Below are positions 10,662 to 22,325 of a stretch of 64,000 bases of DNA, one piece after another. The stretch is from Harmothoe impar (Eukaryota; Annelida; Polychaeta; Phyllodocida; Polynoidae), in contig OX381709.1 of assembly GCA_947462335.1 (NCBI GenBank), positions 82,460,622-82,524,621 of the forward strand, given 5' to 3'. Below the pieces are notes generated by a model. That model was given only the letters and a program-made list of their open reading frames with translations. It ran no database searches and had not been told where the DNA came from. Numbering within the stretch: the stretch's first letter is position 1; each line of letters opens with the position of its first letter. The position numbers and the translations under genes were made by a program.

Positions 10662-11868
10662 CCCAGCTAGCACCTTATGTAAAAAGCATGTCTTTTACTG
10701 GTCATATTCACGTTAATACCTGAAAATGACCTCATCACGACATCTTGAGGGAGTAAATCCTTTTACATAGTAGTTTGACAGGAAACTGACATATCATTTA
10801 CATCTAAATGGCAATGTGAAAGAGACATTTGTTATTTGATATCATCTGTATGTTTGAATGTGGTAATTCTTTTATGTAAGGATTGGTTAAATCTTGATTA
10901 GAATATTACATCTTTTTTTGGAGAAATTACACACATAATACATTTATGTCAAATTCATGCCTTAAGGTGAATGCTAAAATAATGTGATAGATTTGACACC
11001 AACATTACGCATACTTTACATATGTTGTACATCTTTAGCTGGTCAGATTATGATGTCTATAACACATCTGTACTTTACCTCTCAAGTAGTTCACACTTTT
11101 GACACAAGATGTCTCCCTTAGCGGATATTAATAATATTCAATCTACATTGGCAATAGTTTGACCATAAATGAGTATCTATTCAACACAATAAATTTACAT
11201 AGAAGATGAAACTTGAATAACTTTTTCTCTGGAATGTATGATCTGTTATTTTTGTTTCTATAGAACAATTATTAATCGAACAACCAGGATATTAGTACGA
11301 GCACACCTTTTCTGTGGTTGCTAAATCTATTCAAATCCCATAGACTGACCATAAGCTGACATTACATCTTGGCCTCTGTGCTAGGATCAATGTGCTAAAC
11401 TGCTGCAGGAATTTTGGTGATGTCTAGAGGCAAAATGTGCTGATTAAATCAATTGCCTTAGATGTTACCTACTTCTGATGGAGAAGTCCTACTCTAGGTA
11501 AAGGCTAGACGTTAGATACATGTCTTTTCATGATGTCTAAAATGTGTCTGCATCTGGTATCTTATTTATGATATAAATGTTACCACACAATTAAAATGAT
11601 TTTGGATTATACCCACCTCACACAATGTTATAATCATTCCACTTACTAACATCTTTATATCGCATCTTTCTGATGTCCTTCAAATCTTTCAAAGCAGGTC
11701 ATACTAATATCATTATGTAACATTGAAAAGATGTCAGAAGAGTGACGTCTAAACCATTTGCATATAAGACGTCATGAGTCCAAGAATATGACGTAACCAA
11801 ATGTAGTAAATATCTGTTGAGAAAAGATGTAGAGATGACGTGATTTACTACGAGTTTTGCTAGCAGGG
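10662..11868 (-). mobile_element. 1.2-kb CCCAGCTAGCA element, AA duplication
   Basis: Starts CCCAGCTAGCACCTTATG, ends GTTTTGCTAGCAGGG, and is flanked by AA. B (about 41505) has the uninterrupted site GTGCAAAGGCATC. The interior is AT-rich, scattered with GACGT and TTACGT words and has no ORF above 60 codons. The same element lies in opposite orientation at 25436-26639, about 85-90% alike by eye over the first 200 bp. Minus strand is assigned only to show that relative orientation. Confidence 0.85.
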
Positions 11869-12397
11869 AAGGCATCACAACACTAATATTTAAACATTAT
11901 CTTTTCACTTGTGTACTGCAGAATAAGATAGGCAGCGGCATGACAAGGGTTTGCAAAAACAATAAAATGTTGATGCATTCATGACATACATTTATATGAC
12001 AGCAATGTACCCAGTAAACAAAAAACTTTATACAACAGTTTATTACGTTATATAACGTTAAATAACGTTTCTGTAAGGCTCTTACTATGGTATAACGTTA
12101 TATGAAATTTCATAACGTTATTTTGAACTAGAATTACGTTTTTTTTGTTAGCTGGTTATTGCCTATTCCAGACCATACATATCTCTGGTCTTGCCCTATA
12201 CTGTCCCTTTTTCTCTTTACCCTTTAAGAAATAACACTATGCGTCATGCACAATTTGTTGCAATAATGCTTGATTGGTGCATCATTGCAATCCTTCAGGA
12301 GTGTATCAAGCATGTAAGGCTAGCCTGATGTACAAATGCAGAACTGGCGTTCATGGATAAATCATGATAACAAAAGAGCATTGTGCCTAAACTTTAA
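11869..12397 (+). repeat. Duplicated unit A2, middle segment
   Basis: Matches B 41506-41886 once the 147-bp element at 12010-12156 is removed. It resumes the A2/B alignment to the right of the 1.2-kb insertion and stops at the TTAA site at 12394. Confidence 0.8.
12010..12156. mobile_element. 147-bp CCCAG MITE with AACGTT repeats, TA duplication
   Basis: Starts CCCAGTAAACAAAAAAC and ends TTTTTGTTAGCTGGT, with several AACGTTA words. It is flanked by TA at 12008-12009 and 12157-12158. B (about 41639) is uninterrupted. It has the same length and structure as the element at 14055-14201. Confidence 0.85.
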
Positions 12398-12771
12398 CTC
12401 TTCCTTTCCCGATCGCGCATTTATGCGAATTTTTGGCCGATTTTTGGCCGATTTTGAGCCCCCTGCCATTTTCTCAAAAATTGCTTCAAAGCTTAGATTT
12501 TTTGGATTCTCACTATTTGCTATATAGTCTCCAGGGACCCTGAACCATTTAACTCTGTTAATATTTTCCTTCATATGGTTGGCTTGCCAACTTGAGGGAC
12601 AATCAACCCGATTTTCACCCATATTTAATCGATTTTTCAGGTAAAAATCATTAAAAATGTAGGACAATATGATTTTATTTTGTAAAAACCTGCTTTAGAG
12701 AGTTTTTCACAATTTAAAAGATGGTACTAATATTTCCCATTAACTTTGGTGTGATTTTGGTCAAAATATCC

Positions 12772-12785
12772 GTTGCCATAGCAAC
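12772..12785. promoter_or_regulatory. RFX X-box-like palindrome 1
   Basis: GTTGCCATAGCAAC fits the RFX factor consensus (GTNRCC, short spacer, RGYAAC) on both strands. It lies inside the TTAA element. Binding is inferred from the motif only. Confidence 0.5.
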
Positions 12786-12820
12786 AGATATGCTAGAAAT
12801 AATGATTTTGTGATTTATTG

Positions 12821-12834
12821 GTTGCCATGGTAAC
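12821..12834. promoter_or_regulatory. RFX X-box-like palindrome 2
   Basis: GTTGCCATGGTAAC, 35 bp after the first X-box-like site, also fits the RFX consensus. Two sites this close make a chance match less likely. Confidence 0.5.
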
Positions 12835-13193
12835 CATATCAGATATGGCCTTCATGACCATTCCACGTACAAAATCTGAAAATTCCTAACAAAACCTACA
12901 ATATGGTATTTCATCCATCTCAATTGATGAAGGGGATCCTGAAATATTGCAGTTTGAATATTGGCTCATGATACACTTTTTTGATATTATTGCTATTTTG
13001 ATAGAGCCATATCTTGCTTATTTAAATATATATTGGAAATTAGGGTATGACCCTTTTAAGTCAACATCCTTAGTTCATAGTATCATTGCTCCACTTGTAA
13101 TTTAAATATTTACATAATTCCAAAAGTTCTGAAATGCTCATGCCATCATCTATAGTCCAAAAAACACCCAAAAATGTTCTGGGAAAGGAAGAG

Positions 13194-14053
13194 TTAAGCA
13201 AACTAGTATCTAGAGCACAAGTGCTACATATTAACAAAAATAATATGTTGTATTTTAATTACAAACTTTACACTTACACCCCTGTTACAAAACCCCACTT
13301 TATAGGGTTATGAAACAATAAATTCAGAAGAAGGCCATAAGTGGTGCCTAGCCCTGAAGTGCAGCCCACCCCTGGGTACTGTGGTAGTTTATCATATTAA
13401 GTCCGTGACGTGAGTGGGTTTTATTTTGAGCGGACTCAATAAATTGGCTGTTGTGTCCTGCACCAGACAAAAACACCACACAAATTACCGGTGAGAATTG
13501 TGTCTTTGTGGGATGTCATGTCTGCTCATTTTATCCATTATGCAGCTCTTTACTGAGGAAGGTTTTTTTGTTTAGGGAGGGATTATTTCATTTACTCAAG
13601 TCTGGCTCATGCTAGTCCACAGGGCGTAACGTCACAAAGTGGTGGCTGGTGTTTTTCACATCCTGACCTCAGTGCTTTTTTGTGTTCGGGTTGCAAATTA
13701 TGTTGTATGGAAAACAGAAATTTATCAGGCAGGAGGAAAGCTAGATAAGAAACTCCATCTAAGATATCTAAACACATAAATGATGAGTGACAGATATCTA
13801 AACACATAGGTCATGACATAAATTCAGGAGTGACAGCTACATCTTCTTTGAAAACAAAACACATTTCTTTGTTAGTGCTGAATAGAGGTTTAAATTTTTG
13901 TGACTTTGTGGTGACCGTCAATGTTCCAACTCAAGTGCAATTTTTTAAATTTTATTTTATTTTATTTGTTAAAACTGGTACAGACAGCATCTTGGGTAAA
14001 GTAACGCTTGTTTCTGTCTTTCACCAGTTGGGCTGAACAGGTACATAATGCCC
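13194..14053 (+). repeat. Duplicated unit A2, right segment
   Basis: Bases 13194-13270 match B 41883-41965, and 13330-13930 match B 42450-42860 and A1 8200-8820. A2 has lost the intervening part that B keeps at 41965-42440. The final 100 bp has a TTTTA-rich run before the next insertion. No gene is seen. Confidence 0.75.
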
Positions 14054-14054
14054 A

Positions 14055-14201
14055 CCCAGTAAACAAAAAACGTTATACTACATTCTATAACGTTATATAA
14101 CGTTAAATAATGTTTCTCTAAGGCTCCCTACTATTGCATAACGTTAAATGAAATTCTATAACGTTATTTTGACGTAAAATAACGTTTTTTTGTTAGCTGG
14201 G
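14055..14201. mobile_element. 147-bp CCCAG MITE, CA duplication
   Basis: Starts CCCAGTAAACAAAAAACG and ends TTTTTTTGTTAGCTGGG; CA flanks both sides (14053-14054 and 14202-14203). It is a close relative of 12010-12156, sharing the AACGTTATATAACG core and the AAGGCTC segment near its middle. Confidence 0.85.
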
Positions 14202-14322
14202 CAGTGGTTAATAATACATCAAATGTATGATACATGCTACAATTGGCCTTCGAGGATCTTACCTAAACAGGATTTCTTTGGATAACAACTAATACTACAC
14301 AGATAAGATAACCCGACGGTAT

Positions 14323-14345
14323 AAAATGAGATGAGATGAGATGGA
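14323..14345 (+). repeat. Short GAGAT microsatellite
   Basis: Several tandem GAGAT units on the plus strand, a few hundred bases beyond the C-terminal coding end of the minus-strand LINE. It may be that LINE's 3' tail repeat. Confidence 0.5.
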
Positions 14346-14698
14346 ATGGTTCAGAACATTTTAAGAAGACATGTGCATGCGTACAAATATAGGCATCAAT
14401 ATCTGGAATAAAAATTGTCTACTCTACAGTACAGATACATGGCTTTTTATGACTTAGCCTAACCTTTGTCTACAGCTTATCTACTATCTATCTCATGTTA
14501 AAGCAGTTGCTATTTTAAGGTATATCTATAGTCTACCCTATGTTTACACGGTGTGTCTACCATTAAAGTACAGATATGTGATGGCTTATAACTATAATAA
14601 ACAAATAATGAACAATAGCAGGTGTATGAAATAAGAAAAGGATAAAGTGTAAAGTTTGGTAGACTGAGCTGCTCCTTAGTAAGCACCAAGCGAGCACT

Positions 14699-15250
14699 TC
14701 AGTCCTGTAGGATGAGAGGGAATTGACCATTCAGGTAACCCTTTAGTCTGGCTTTGAAACAGTTCTTTTCTTCTGTGTTCCTCAGGTAAGGGGGGAGTGC
14801 GTTCCAGGTGTCTATGGATTTATAAGAAGGATTCTTGGAATATCTCGTCAGCCTTGGATTTAGTTGTTTTATCAGTGGGCCATCAGCGGCTCTAGTGTTC
14901 CTGTTTAAAATTAGGTCAATTCCATCTCGTTTGACTAATCTATAACATAAATTGCCTTGCAAGTAATTTAGCCTAACGTAAACCTTGGTTATTTTAACTC
15001 TAGAGTGAATCACATCAACATGGACCTCTCTAGGTACATAAATGTTCAAACAAATGCGAATTGCAATATTCTGCAGTACTTGTAATGAGTTGAACTCAAG
15101 TTGTGTTAGCCCTGACAGGAAAATTAGACTAGAATCAATTTGTGGCAAGATCAATGATTTCAGTACTGTGATAGAGGCATTTTGGGTGAGCAGTGGTCGT
15201 AATTGACTCAAGAGCCAAATTTTATAGTTCATTGCTTTATTGGTCTCCAT
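14699..15250 (-). pseudogene. LINE ORF2 C-terminal domain
   Basis: A 183-codon minus frame. It includes a thumb-like helical region (KSLILPQIDSSLIFLS) and near its end the typical segment SYKSIDTWNALPPYLRN followed by FKARLKGYL, the signature of the C-terminus of jockey/CR1-type LINE proteins. It continues the RT fragment upstream after a frameshift and stops at 14699. Confidence 0.75.
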
Positions 15251-15499
15251 TAGTTGCTCTTGGAAGTGAGTGTCTTGTCCAGAATTATGCCAAGATATTT
15301 ATATGACTGAACATTCTCTAGGGCAGTAAGTTCCAACATTATTTGGGAAAGTGATAGTTGGTTCTTTCAGAGAAGTACAGAGTTTTAGTTTTACTTACAT
15401 TTATGGTGAGACAGTTAAAGTCACACCATGCTTTTATCAGTGACATATCAGATTGTAGTGTTCGGCCCACAACGGGTGGGTCTTGGTGACTAAATGTTA

Positions 15500-15736
15500 T
15501 GACTGTATCGTCAGCATACAGTGTGACTTAAGATTGGGTTTGAACATAGTGTATGTCATTTACAAATAAGATGAATAGCAGCGGACCCAGTATGGATCCC
15601 TGCGGTACACCAAACTTAGTGTCTTGCCATTCAGAGAATTTATCATTGACAAAGGTTCTCTGTTGTCTCTTTCCTAAGTAATTCTCAAACCAGTGTATTA
15701 CAGACTCGTGGAGGCCAAAGTTTGCTAACTGTCGTA
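15500..15736 (-). pseudogene. LINE reverse transcriptase core with in-frame stop
   Basis: Reading the minus strand gives FGVPQGSILGPLLFILFVND, the RT block with the GVPQGSxLGPxLF signature. A TAA stop follows, and seven codons after it the catalytic motif TLYADDTVI. The stop directly before YADD, and a frameshift relative to the preceding fragment near 15785, abolish function. Confidence 0.8.
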
Positions 15737-16390
15737 TTAATTTAGGGTGGTTGATGGTGTCAAAAGTGTGTTTTCTGAGTTTAAGGCCAAGTTTATGTCA
15801 TGAACAACTTTAAACACAGTATCATGAGTACATCTGCCCTTTCTGAACCCATTCTGTGAATCTGCCAGAAGATTGTTTTCCTCAATGTGACTAACAATTT
15901 GGTAGTGTACTAGCCGCTCAATTTTTTTGCCTGGTATGGGCAAGAGTGAGATAGGTCTCAAGTCGCCGATTGATTTAGGCTTTACTGTTTTAGGGATAGG
16001 TACTACAAGAGCTTTTTTCCAAGCAGTGGGGAAGACCCCAGTAGCCAATGAGAGGTTCAAGAGGTGGCAGGGATGTACATTTAAGGCCAGCAACCCATCC
16101 TTTAGGAGCCAGGAGGAGAAGGCAAGCCCTGATGATTTGTATATGTTTATTTTGTGAATTTCCTTATCTAGTTTGTCTTGTCTAATGTTAGAGAATCGCA
16201 TTTGCTCCCCCTGGTGAATAGGAGAATCGGGGGGCAGGTAGTTTGGATCAGCCATGATTTTCTGAGCTAGGTTGGCTCCCACATTGGCAAAAAAGGAATT
16301 TATCTTGTTGGGAAGTTCATTATCAGGTATGGTGACACTGTTGTCATTTTGCAAATTTAACTTTACATTTCTTGCCTTTTTGGGGGCTAG
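15737..16390 (-). pseudogene. LINE reverse transcriptase N-terminal part
   Basis: The minus frame includes the pre-RT linker DPTKLWKLINSLAPKK and INSFFANVGANLAQKI. RT blocks follow: LRPISLLPIPGKKIE, then DSQNGFRKGRCTHDTVF. The frame stays open to about 15785, where it shifts. These motifs are diagnostic of jockey/CR1-like LINEs. Confidence 0.8.
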
Positions 16391-16398
16391 ACTGTTAA

Positions 16399-16851
16399 TT
16401 AATTTCCAGAGTTTGGTAGGATCATCCTTACATCCAATACTTTGTCTTTCTTACCATCATGTGGTGTGTATAAACCTGAGACAATTAAAGGTCTTGTGAA
16501 CGGTAGCCTAATAAGAACAGACTGTACTTCACAATGAGCATTTGTGAATGTAAGTTTGTCATGCTCAAGGTAGTCAAAGTCAAGAGTATTCTTTACATAG
16601 ATGGCAACTCTACCTGACTTTTTAGTGGTACCATCTTGGTTCAGAGTATTTCTGTTCAGTTTAAAGAATGCATAACCATCTAGTGCAAATAATGTGTCGT
16701 GACTGTTTTCAGTCATCCAAGTCTCAGATATACAGATGACACTTGGTGAAAGTTTATCTAGTTCAACCTTAAGGTTTACAAAGTTTTTCACAAGACTCCT
16801 TGCATTCCAGAATAAGAGTGATAAACCTTTATGGGTGCTAAAATCAATCAT
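16399..16851 (-). pseudogene. LINE APE endonuclease, N-terminal half
   Basis: A 150-codon minus frame starts like APE endonucleases: LLFWNARSLVKN (catalytic N), then the metal-binding glutamate in SVICISETWM. It ends at GKKDKVLD, where the sequence jumps to the pre-RT linker. The second half of the domain, including the SDH motif, is deleted. Target nicking would be lost. Confidence 0.75.
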
Positions 16852-17589
16852 CTGGTGATTACGTCGTAATATACTTGTGAGTAAGATGAAAAGGTGGGTG
16901 TGAGTTGAAGGTGAGGTTGATATGATGTACTAGTGTGAGCGAAGTCCCCCCATGTTACATGCAAATCCCCAGGAGACGCTAATCTTGTATGCATGTAGCG
17001 CTCCGACTTAAAGCTAAGTATGTTAGACTCTCCTAGTATATTGTAAAAGAGTTATACCGGTCAGCTGCTGGTCTATGTGTAGACATAATCTTTAACCATA
17101 AAGCTAGTTTGTGGTTTGTTTAAAAGGCACCTCTGGTGTAATATGGTGTAGAAATCGGTAGAACTTGGTACATGATATACTTCTAAACTGAGCATTGATA
17201 CAGGTTAAACTAAAAACATGAGCATAGTACAGGGTAAATGTAATTTTTTGCAATTTGTACATGTATGTCAAGAGGGAATAAGATAAGCTCGTTAATCATC
17301 AAGACTTATCTTGTTTATTGTTGCCAATTTATATATGTGTGAGGCCTTGTTAATCAGCAAGAACCTCACCATGTGGGTGGGTTACAGTATTATGGTACAG
17401 TATACCAGTTGTCACCAATATTTTGTCATAGCTAGCTTTGAGTCAGTCTAATAAGATCAATGCAAGTAGTTGTAGATCTGCCGCCTAGACCTTTTACCAC
17501 GTTTTTGGCCTTGGACACGATTGACCACTGGGTAGCTATGCCATGGGCCAATCCCAGCTCCCTGGATGGCCAGCTGCGGTGAGTCTTTG
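16852..17589. other. A2-specific DNA upstream of LINE, unassigned
   Basis: No ORF of note. It is absent from B and A1. It may be the LINE 5' region (a repeated AGACTTATCTTG / AGATAAGCTCG inverted pair lies at 17281-17315) or another insertion. I see nothing else in it. Confidence 0.4.
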
Positions 17590-20500
17590 CTCTATTATTA
17601 AGCTAAAGAGAGGCTGCCAGGCAAAAACAGTTGATCAGAGACTCATTTCCACTCATTCAGAGAACTCTCCCAGATTCTAGTTGTCAGTCTCCACTGGGGA
17701 AATTGACCATTCAATATGGTACTCTGGCACTTCAAATAGCTAAACACTCACTGGACACAGCTACAAACAGACAAGGATTGGTTCCCCCTTCAGTATCCCA
17801 TTCAAACCATTGATGTTTTTCCCTGGTCCTACAGAAGTGGGATTAATTAGTCTTTTTTCGTGCATAGAGGTGTCTGATGGTAACAGATGCTCAATCAATC
17901 TAGCTGTCTCAGATATATATGTATGATGTATGCATATGTATACAAGTGCAGCCAATTAAATATTTGACTAATGCAATATGTAACAGCACACTACTATCCT
18001 CCATCACACTCCCTCTGACAAAAGTCAATTGTATACTTTCAGAACCTGGACATACATTGGACTCCCATCTGGCAACTCTAGAGGTACATATGCTTATATG
18101 CATGGTATATTTGACTTATGCAATACATGCACAGCACAATCCTACCTAGTTATATCTTCAATTACACTCCCTGTGACAATATTCAATTGTATACTTTCAG
18201 ATTCTGGACATACCTTGCAGACCTTACGTCAGGATACTGGGAGTACAGCAGCACACAGGATGTATTCAAGCCTCAGTCTTTGAGGAGGTGGCCATTACTG
18301 GATGACCTGACATTGACCTTGGAATATTGAGCTGGTTGCCACATGACGCCTTAAGGTAAGTAACTTGTGTTAGGTGCTACTCTTCTGCTTGGAAAATGGT
18401 AAAATACAGTAATGTACTGGATATGGCCACTGTAGCCACTGATGGTTAATGTATATTAATTTACGCAATTAGGATTGAGTTAAGATCAATAATATGACAA
18501 GGAGTGATGCATCTGCTAGAGTTCTGAACCCAGCAGAGAGGAGTAAAGCCTAGTTATGGTAGTTATTACACTATATTTTACATAATGTCCATCAGGCCTT
18601 TACAGGGCTTAGGATTTTATGTAAATCACCAAGCTCATGCAGTCTGCAGCTCCCCCTGTCTTCAGTATCAGGAACCTGATCAGGTGCAGACAGCTCTGAG
18701 GGTGGGGACTGCTGAAAGGCTGATAACGCTATTGCATCTCATACCCCTATCTACCGTGTGTACACATCTATCACCTTCAACACCTCCCTCTGCTATCTCC
18801 TGCATAGCATTGAAGAACATCTAACTGACATTTCCCATAGACAGACTTTCCAGATATGTAAATGTATTTTATTGCAAAAAGTAATTTTCAAAAGACATCG
18901 TTCAGCTATTTTCTACCAATAAGCTGTCGCTATTTCAACTTATTCATACATGTATGTGCTCATCTCAGAGGCCTTAATTGGCAGAATTAATGGGTGCTTT
19001 ATGAGACATCTTAGATTTCACTTTCTCATCATTAAGCCTTTTGACATGAGGGCACAAATCCTTATAATAGCCTGACATATTTCTTTTAACCAATTATAAG
19101 CTGCGCTTTCAGGCTGCAAACAATCTAATTTGCACATGGGCCCACACCACAGTGCTCAACTTTGTAACGTTAATGCTTGTGGCGTATAGTGAAGTAAGTG
19201 ATTTCCGAGGGGTTGTTTCCCAAAGCTTTTCCCTATATTTCCTATTTTCAAAACTACAGTTGAAAAAGCCTCCACATCAAATGACTGGTACGCTATTCAT
19301 CACTAGTAAACACTCCTGTACATTCCCTGACATCACCTCACCTCTTGTAGGACCTCCTGGCTGTAGGACAGATAGCTTGCAGCTCTGGTGATTCACCAAC
19401 CACATCAGTGTCTGACAACACCTGCATTCCCTGACAACACTCTGCCTCCTGCCCTGTGAGTTGTCTGTCTGGGGTATGTGGGGAATGATGCAGAGTTCTG
19501 TGTGTCGACCAGCGTAGTATATCAGGCAAAAAGAGCCTGCTGTGGGAAGTCCTCATGGAACTTTCGCACACAAATTCCCTCACCATGCTGATGCAGCTAT
19601 AGAGGTGCTGACAGATATGGTGGAGGAGGCGTTTTTCATGGTTGAAGCCTAGGGAGCTGATATATAATATCAGCCTGCGTTGTGAAAATGAACACTGGTG
19701 TAAATAACGGCTCTGGGGAGGGTTTTCCTCCATTTCCCGGACCTGAATATCACAGCCATCAGCCAGATAAGTAATCATAACGTCTGAACTGGCCGGTAAC
19801 AGCACACTGTTTACATACACCTGATTCTTCCATCAGCTAAGGTGGCTGGAAGCTATAGTCTGATAGAGCACCAGTAGGATATAGGGGGTTGGTAAGGAGG
19901 CCAGGGGTTATTTGGTGTCAGACCAGCCAACCTGGGAGGTGGTGCCGAGTGATCTATGGGTACTATGCTGAGAGGAGGAAAAAGTGAGTCTGTACTTTGA
20001 CTGAGTCTGGGACAATGGTATGTGTCTATCCAACTCTGTTTATCCAACACTACACTCTAAAGTGGTCCAGGTTGAGTCTCTACGCTGCCTTTTTGACTCT
20101 ATGGATCACATGATCTATTCCCACCCTTTTCCTACATTCTCATTGACTGAGGTACATATGTATACAGGTCATTCTTACCTATTTTCCAAACTGTATTAGT
20201 TTTCCATATCGGTAGAACGTATTCTCTATTCCCAACCTAGTTTTCTCCTAATTGGATCTTATTACTCAGAGGGCTAGTAGCTCAAGTACTGAGGGGATAG
20301 AGTGTAGGGTGCAGTATATCATTGGTTATCTGTAAGTTGTGACATCTGTAATGGTATAACATAAGATGGCATATCTTAATGTTAGTGGTAACACAAAATG
20401 GTGTATCTTAAAAGCAAGAAGGTTTAGAGCATCCTGTAGTATTTGCTAGATATCAATCTCCATGACAAATTGTCCAAAACCTCTCTAGTTTCTGAAGTCT

Positions 20501-21400
20501 TTTCAGATCTGAGGGTATCACCTTGGTGACCAAAGTGTTTATAAAGAAATGCCATCTGATAGTGTGAGGCCAAATCTGACATCCACGAACAGCCATGTTA
20601 GAAGGTTGACATGCAATTAGGACCAGCAGTTTCAGCATATCAGTCAGTTTTTACTTAAACTTGCCTCCACCGACACCAAATCCTCTCTGATCCAAAGAGA
20701 TCACCTGGGTAACCACAGAGGTTGTAATTCATTTGGTAGAGGTAAAAGGCTGACAGCTGTCCATGCCTGAAAGAAGCTTAAAGGCAGGTGGACTGCAGAT
20801 GGTGTGAAATACCCTTAGGCACAATAATGGAAAATCACACATCCGAATAAAAAAGAAATCCCAGAGGCATTCCCTAGAAGGTATGAGAGTCAGGCAATGC
20901 TGCACTCTCCAACCAGATTCAAGCACTGCTAAACTAGTGGTGCCTTGGGAGAGAGTCCAGCTTTGCCAAACGCTTTTTTCTCTGTGCATTGGAAGATGCA
21001 GCACTTCTGACGTTATCACACTCTGTAACACATGAGCTGTTTGGGAGCAGGGTGTGAGAAAGAGAATCCCATCTACACACCAATAAGGTCTCTGTGTACA
21101 CAGATGTTGAGATCAATACTGACGGCTGGAGCCTCCCAGGGCAGGGATTCCTATTCAACTCAGGGTCAGTTACAGATCCAGAGGACCTTAGCAACCATAG
21201 TTTGACAGCAAGATGAGAGGATGATCGGATGTTTCTGAAGTCTGCTGGTATCCTAGGTAACACCCAATCACCACCTAGGGGGATGATAGCAGACATTGAC
21301 GTGTATTTTTAGTTTTTGTTTCGGTACCTTGAAACTAGAGACTGCACTCAATCACTGTATACAATATTATTTAAGGATTGTTGCAATTTCCTTATGATTA
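17590..21400 (+). repeat. Duplicated unit, copy A, central segment
   Basis: Matches B 43060-46835 with an offset of about 25.3-25.5 kb. A has about 110 bp (near 19660-19780) missing from B; B has about 50 bp (near 45510-45560) missing from A. The start also matches A1 8800-9180. Short frames here, such as 20453-20638, persist in B but with mostly amino-acid-changing differences, so they are not supported as genes. Confidence 0.85.
18521..18780. other. Hyperconserved block of the duplication, copy A
   Basis: 18521-18705 is identical to B 43840-44024, and the stretch to 18780 adds one substitution. Flanks differ by several percent with indels. A plus frame of 79 codons (18585-18824; B 43904-44140) spans it and survives with an in-frame 3-bp deletion, but it matches no family I recognise. 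Could be a functional element or a gene-conversion tract. Confidence 0.5.
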
Positions 21401-22325
21401 GATAACGTGAGATTATTTACATATTATTTTTTCATACAAGCAATAAAGTATGGAACCGATATTCATCACAATTTTAATTTCATAGAATACTTTTAATTTA
21501 CAGTGTTTGTTAAGCAAGCTGAAAACATGATGGAATGATTCAGTTTATCAGTACCTTAACTAACTTAAAACATTATTTACATGTTCATCTAGTTATCTAC
21601 TTAAATCTACTTTGAATCAGTCCCTATACCAATATCAATCTGATTCTCCCTCTTTGCAAATGCCATTCTTCTTTCCATTTAGAATGCTATTTCTATTTGA
21701 TTAGGAAATTGAACGATTTAGTTACCCATCAACCACTCAATGTCTGGTCAATATCCACTATGTGTGTATCCAGCTGCCACCATGTCAAGTGTTTATTCAA
21801 TGAATTTAGTCGGCTTATACTTAATTCACAGTAGCACACACCCTGCAGCGTGCCTCTAATGCTACAATCCTGCTGGGGACATCTTTTAGGCAATAGTTAT
21901 TAAACTTGATTAAAATCGCAGACTCAGACTCGTAATAGCATTATCTGGCAAGAATATTTGTTTCTTATATCCCTAGCCCGGTGGCATTTAGATTTTAAAA
22001 AGTTGAATCTTACAAGTTTTAGGCAAATTGGAAGAAAGACAATTTCTTTAGTCAAAAGAAGCCAAATTTGGCAGAATCTATGCAATATATTTGTGGTTAA
22101 TCCAACACCCAGCCTACAGAGCACATATTGTCTGACCATGTTAGTTGGAGCACCCTTGCTTCTGGCCACAAGATAATATCGCAAATTTGTTTGTAGAGTT
22201 TGAACAAAGCTTCCTTCAAACCTCAGCTTATATAGAATAGAAAATGAAAATACAATATCAGGTTTAAGTCTCCCTGACATAAATATTGTGCCAGGCGAGA
22301 GGCCCTTCTCTAGGTAGACTATAAT
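21401..22325. mobile_element. Copy-A-specific 0.9-kb insertion, class unknown
   Basis: Absent from B, where CCTTATGATTGA runs straight into ATATCACAGCC (about 46832-46855). The interior has a 118-codon minus frame (21924-22280) rich in L, R and K with no motif I recognise. No clear inverted ends or target duplication found. It could be an insertion in A or a deletion in B. Confidence 0.45.

Larger units (their letters stand above)
12398..13193. mobile_element. 796-bp TTAA-flanked TIR element
   Basis: Perfect inverted ends CTCTTCCTTTCCC and GGGAAAGGAAGAG are bounded by TTAA at 12394-12397 and 13194-13197. B (about 41882) reads ACTTTAAGCAAACT with a single TTAA, so the insertion is exact. TTAA duplication is the hallmark of piggyBac and Kolobok transposons. 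No transposase is visible, so this is a non-autonomous copy. It contains two RFX-type X-boxes. Confidence 0.9.
14323..16860 (-). mobile_element. Degenerate APE-type LINE (jockey/CR1-like)
   Basis: Minus-strand fragments of one non-LTR retrotransposon ORF appear in the correct order: endonuclease (16851 to 16399), reverse transcriptase (about 16390 to 15500) and C-terminal domain (15250 to 14699). The ORF is broken by an internal deletion, frameshifts and a stop before the YADD motif, so it is dead. The whole A2 interval 13930-17590 is absent from B (about 43020-43060). The 5' boundary is unclear; it could extend towards 17580. Confidence 0.8.

Noticed and set aside
20453..20638. 61-codon minus frame present in both copies (B 45757-45942)
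   Set aside because: The copies are simply similar DNA here; most of the few differences change amino acids, and no motif is seen.
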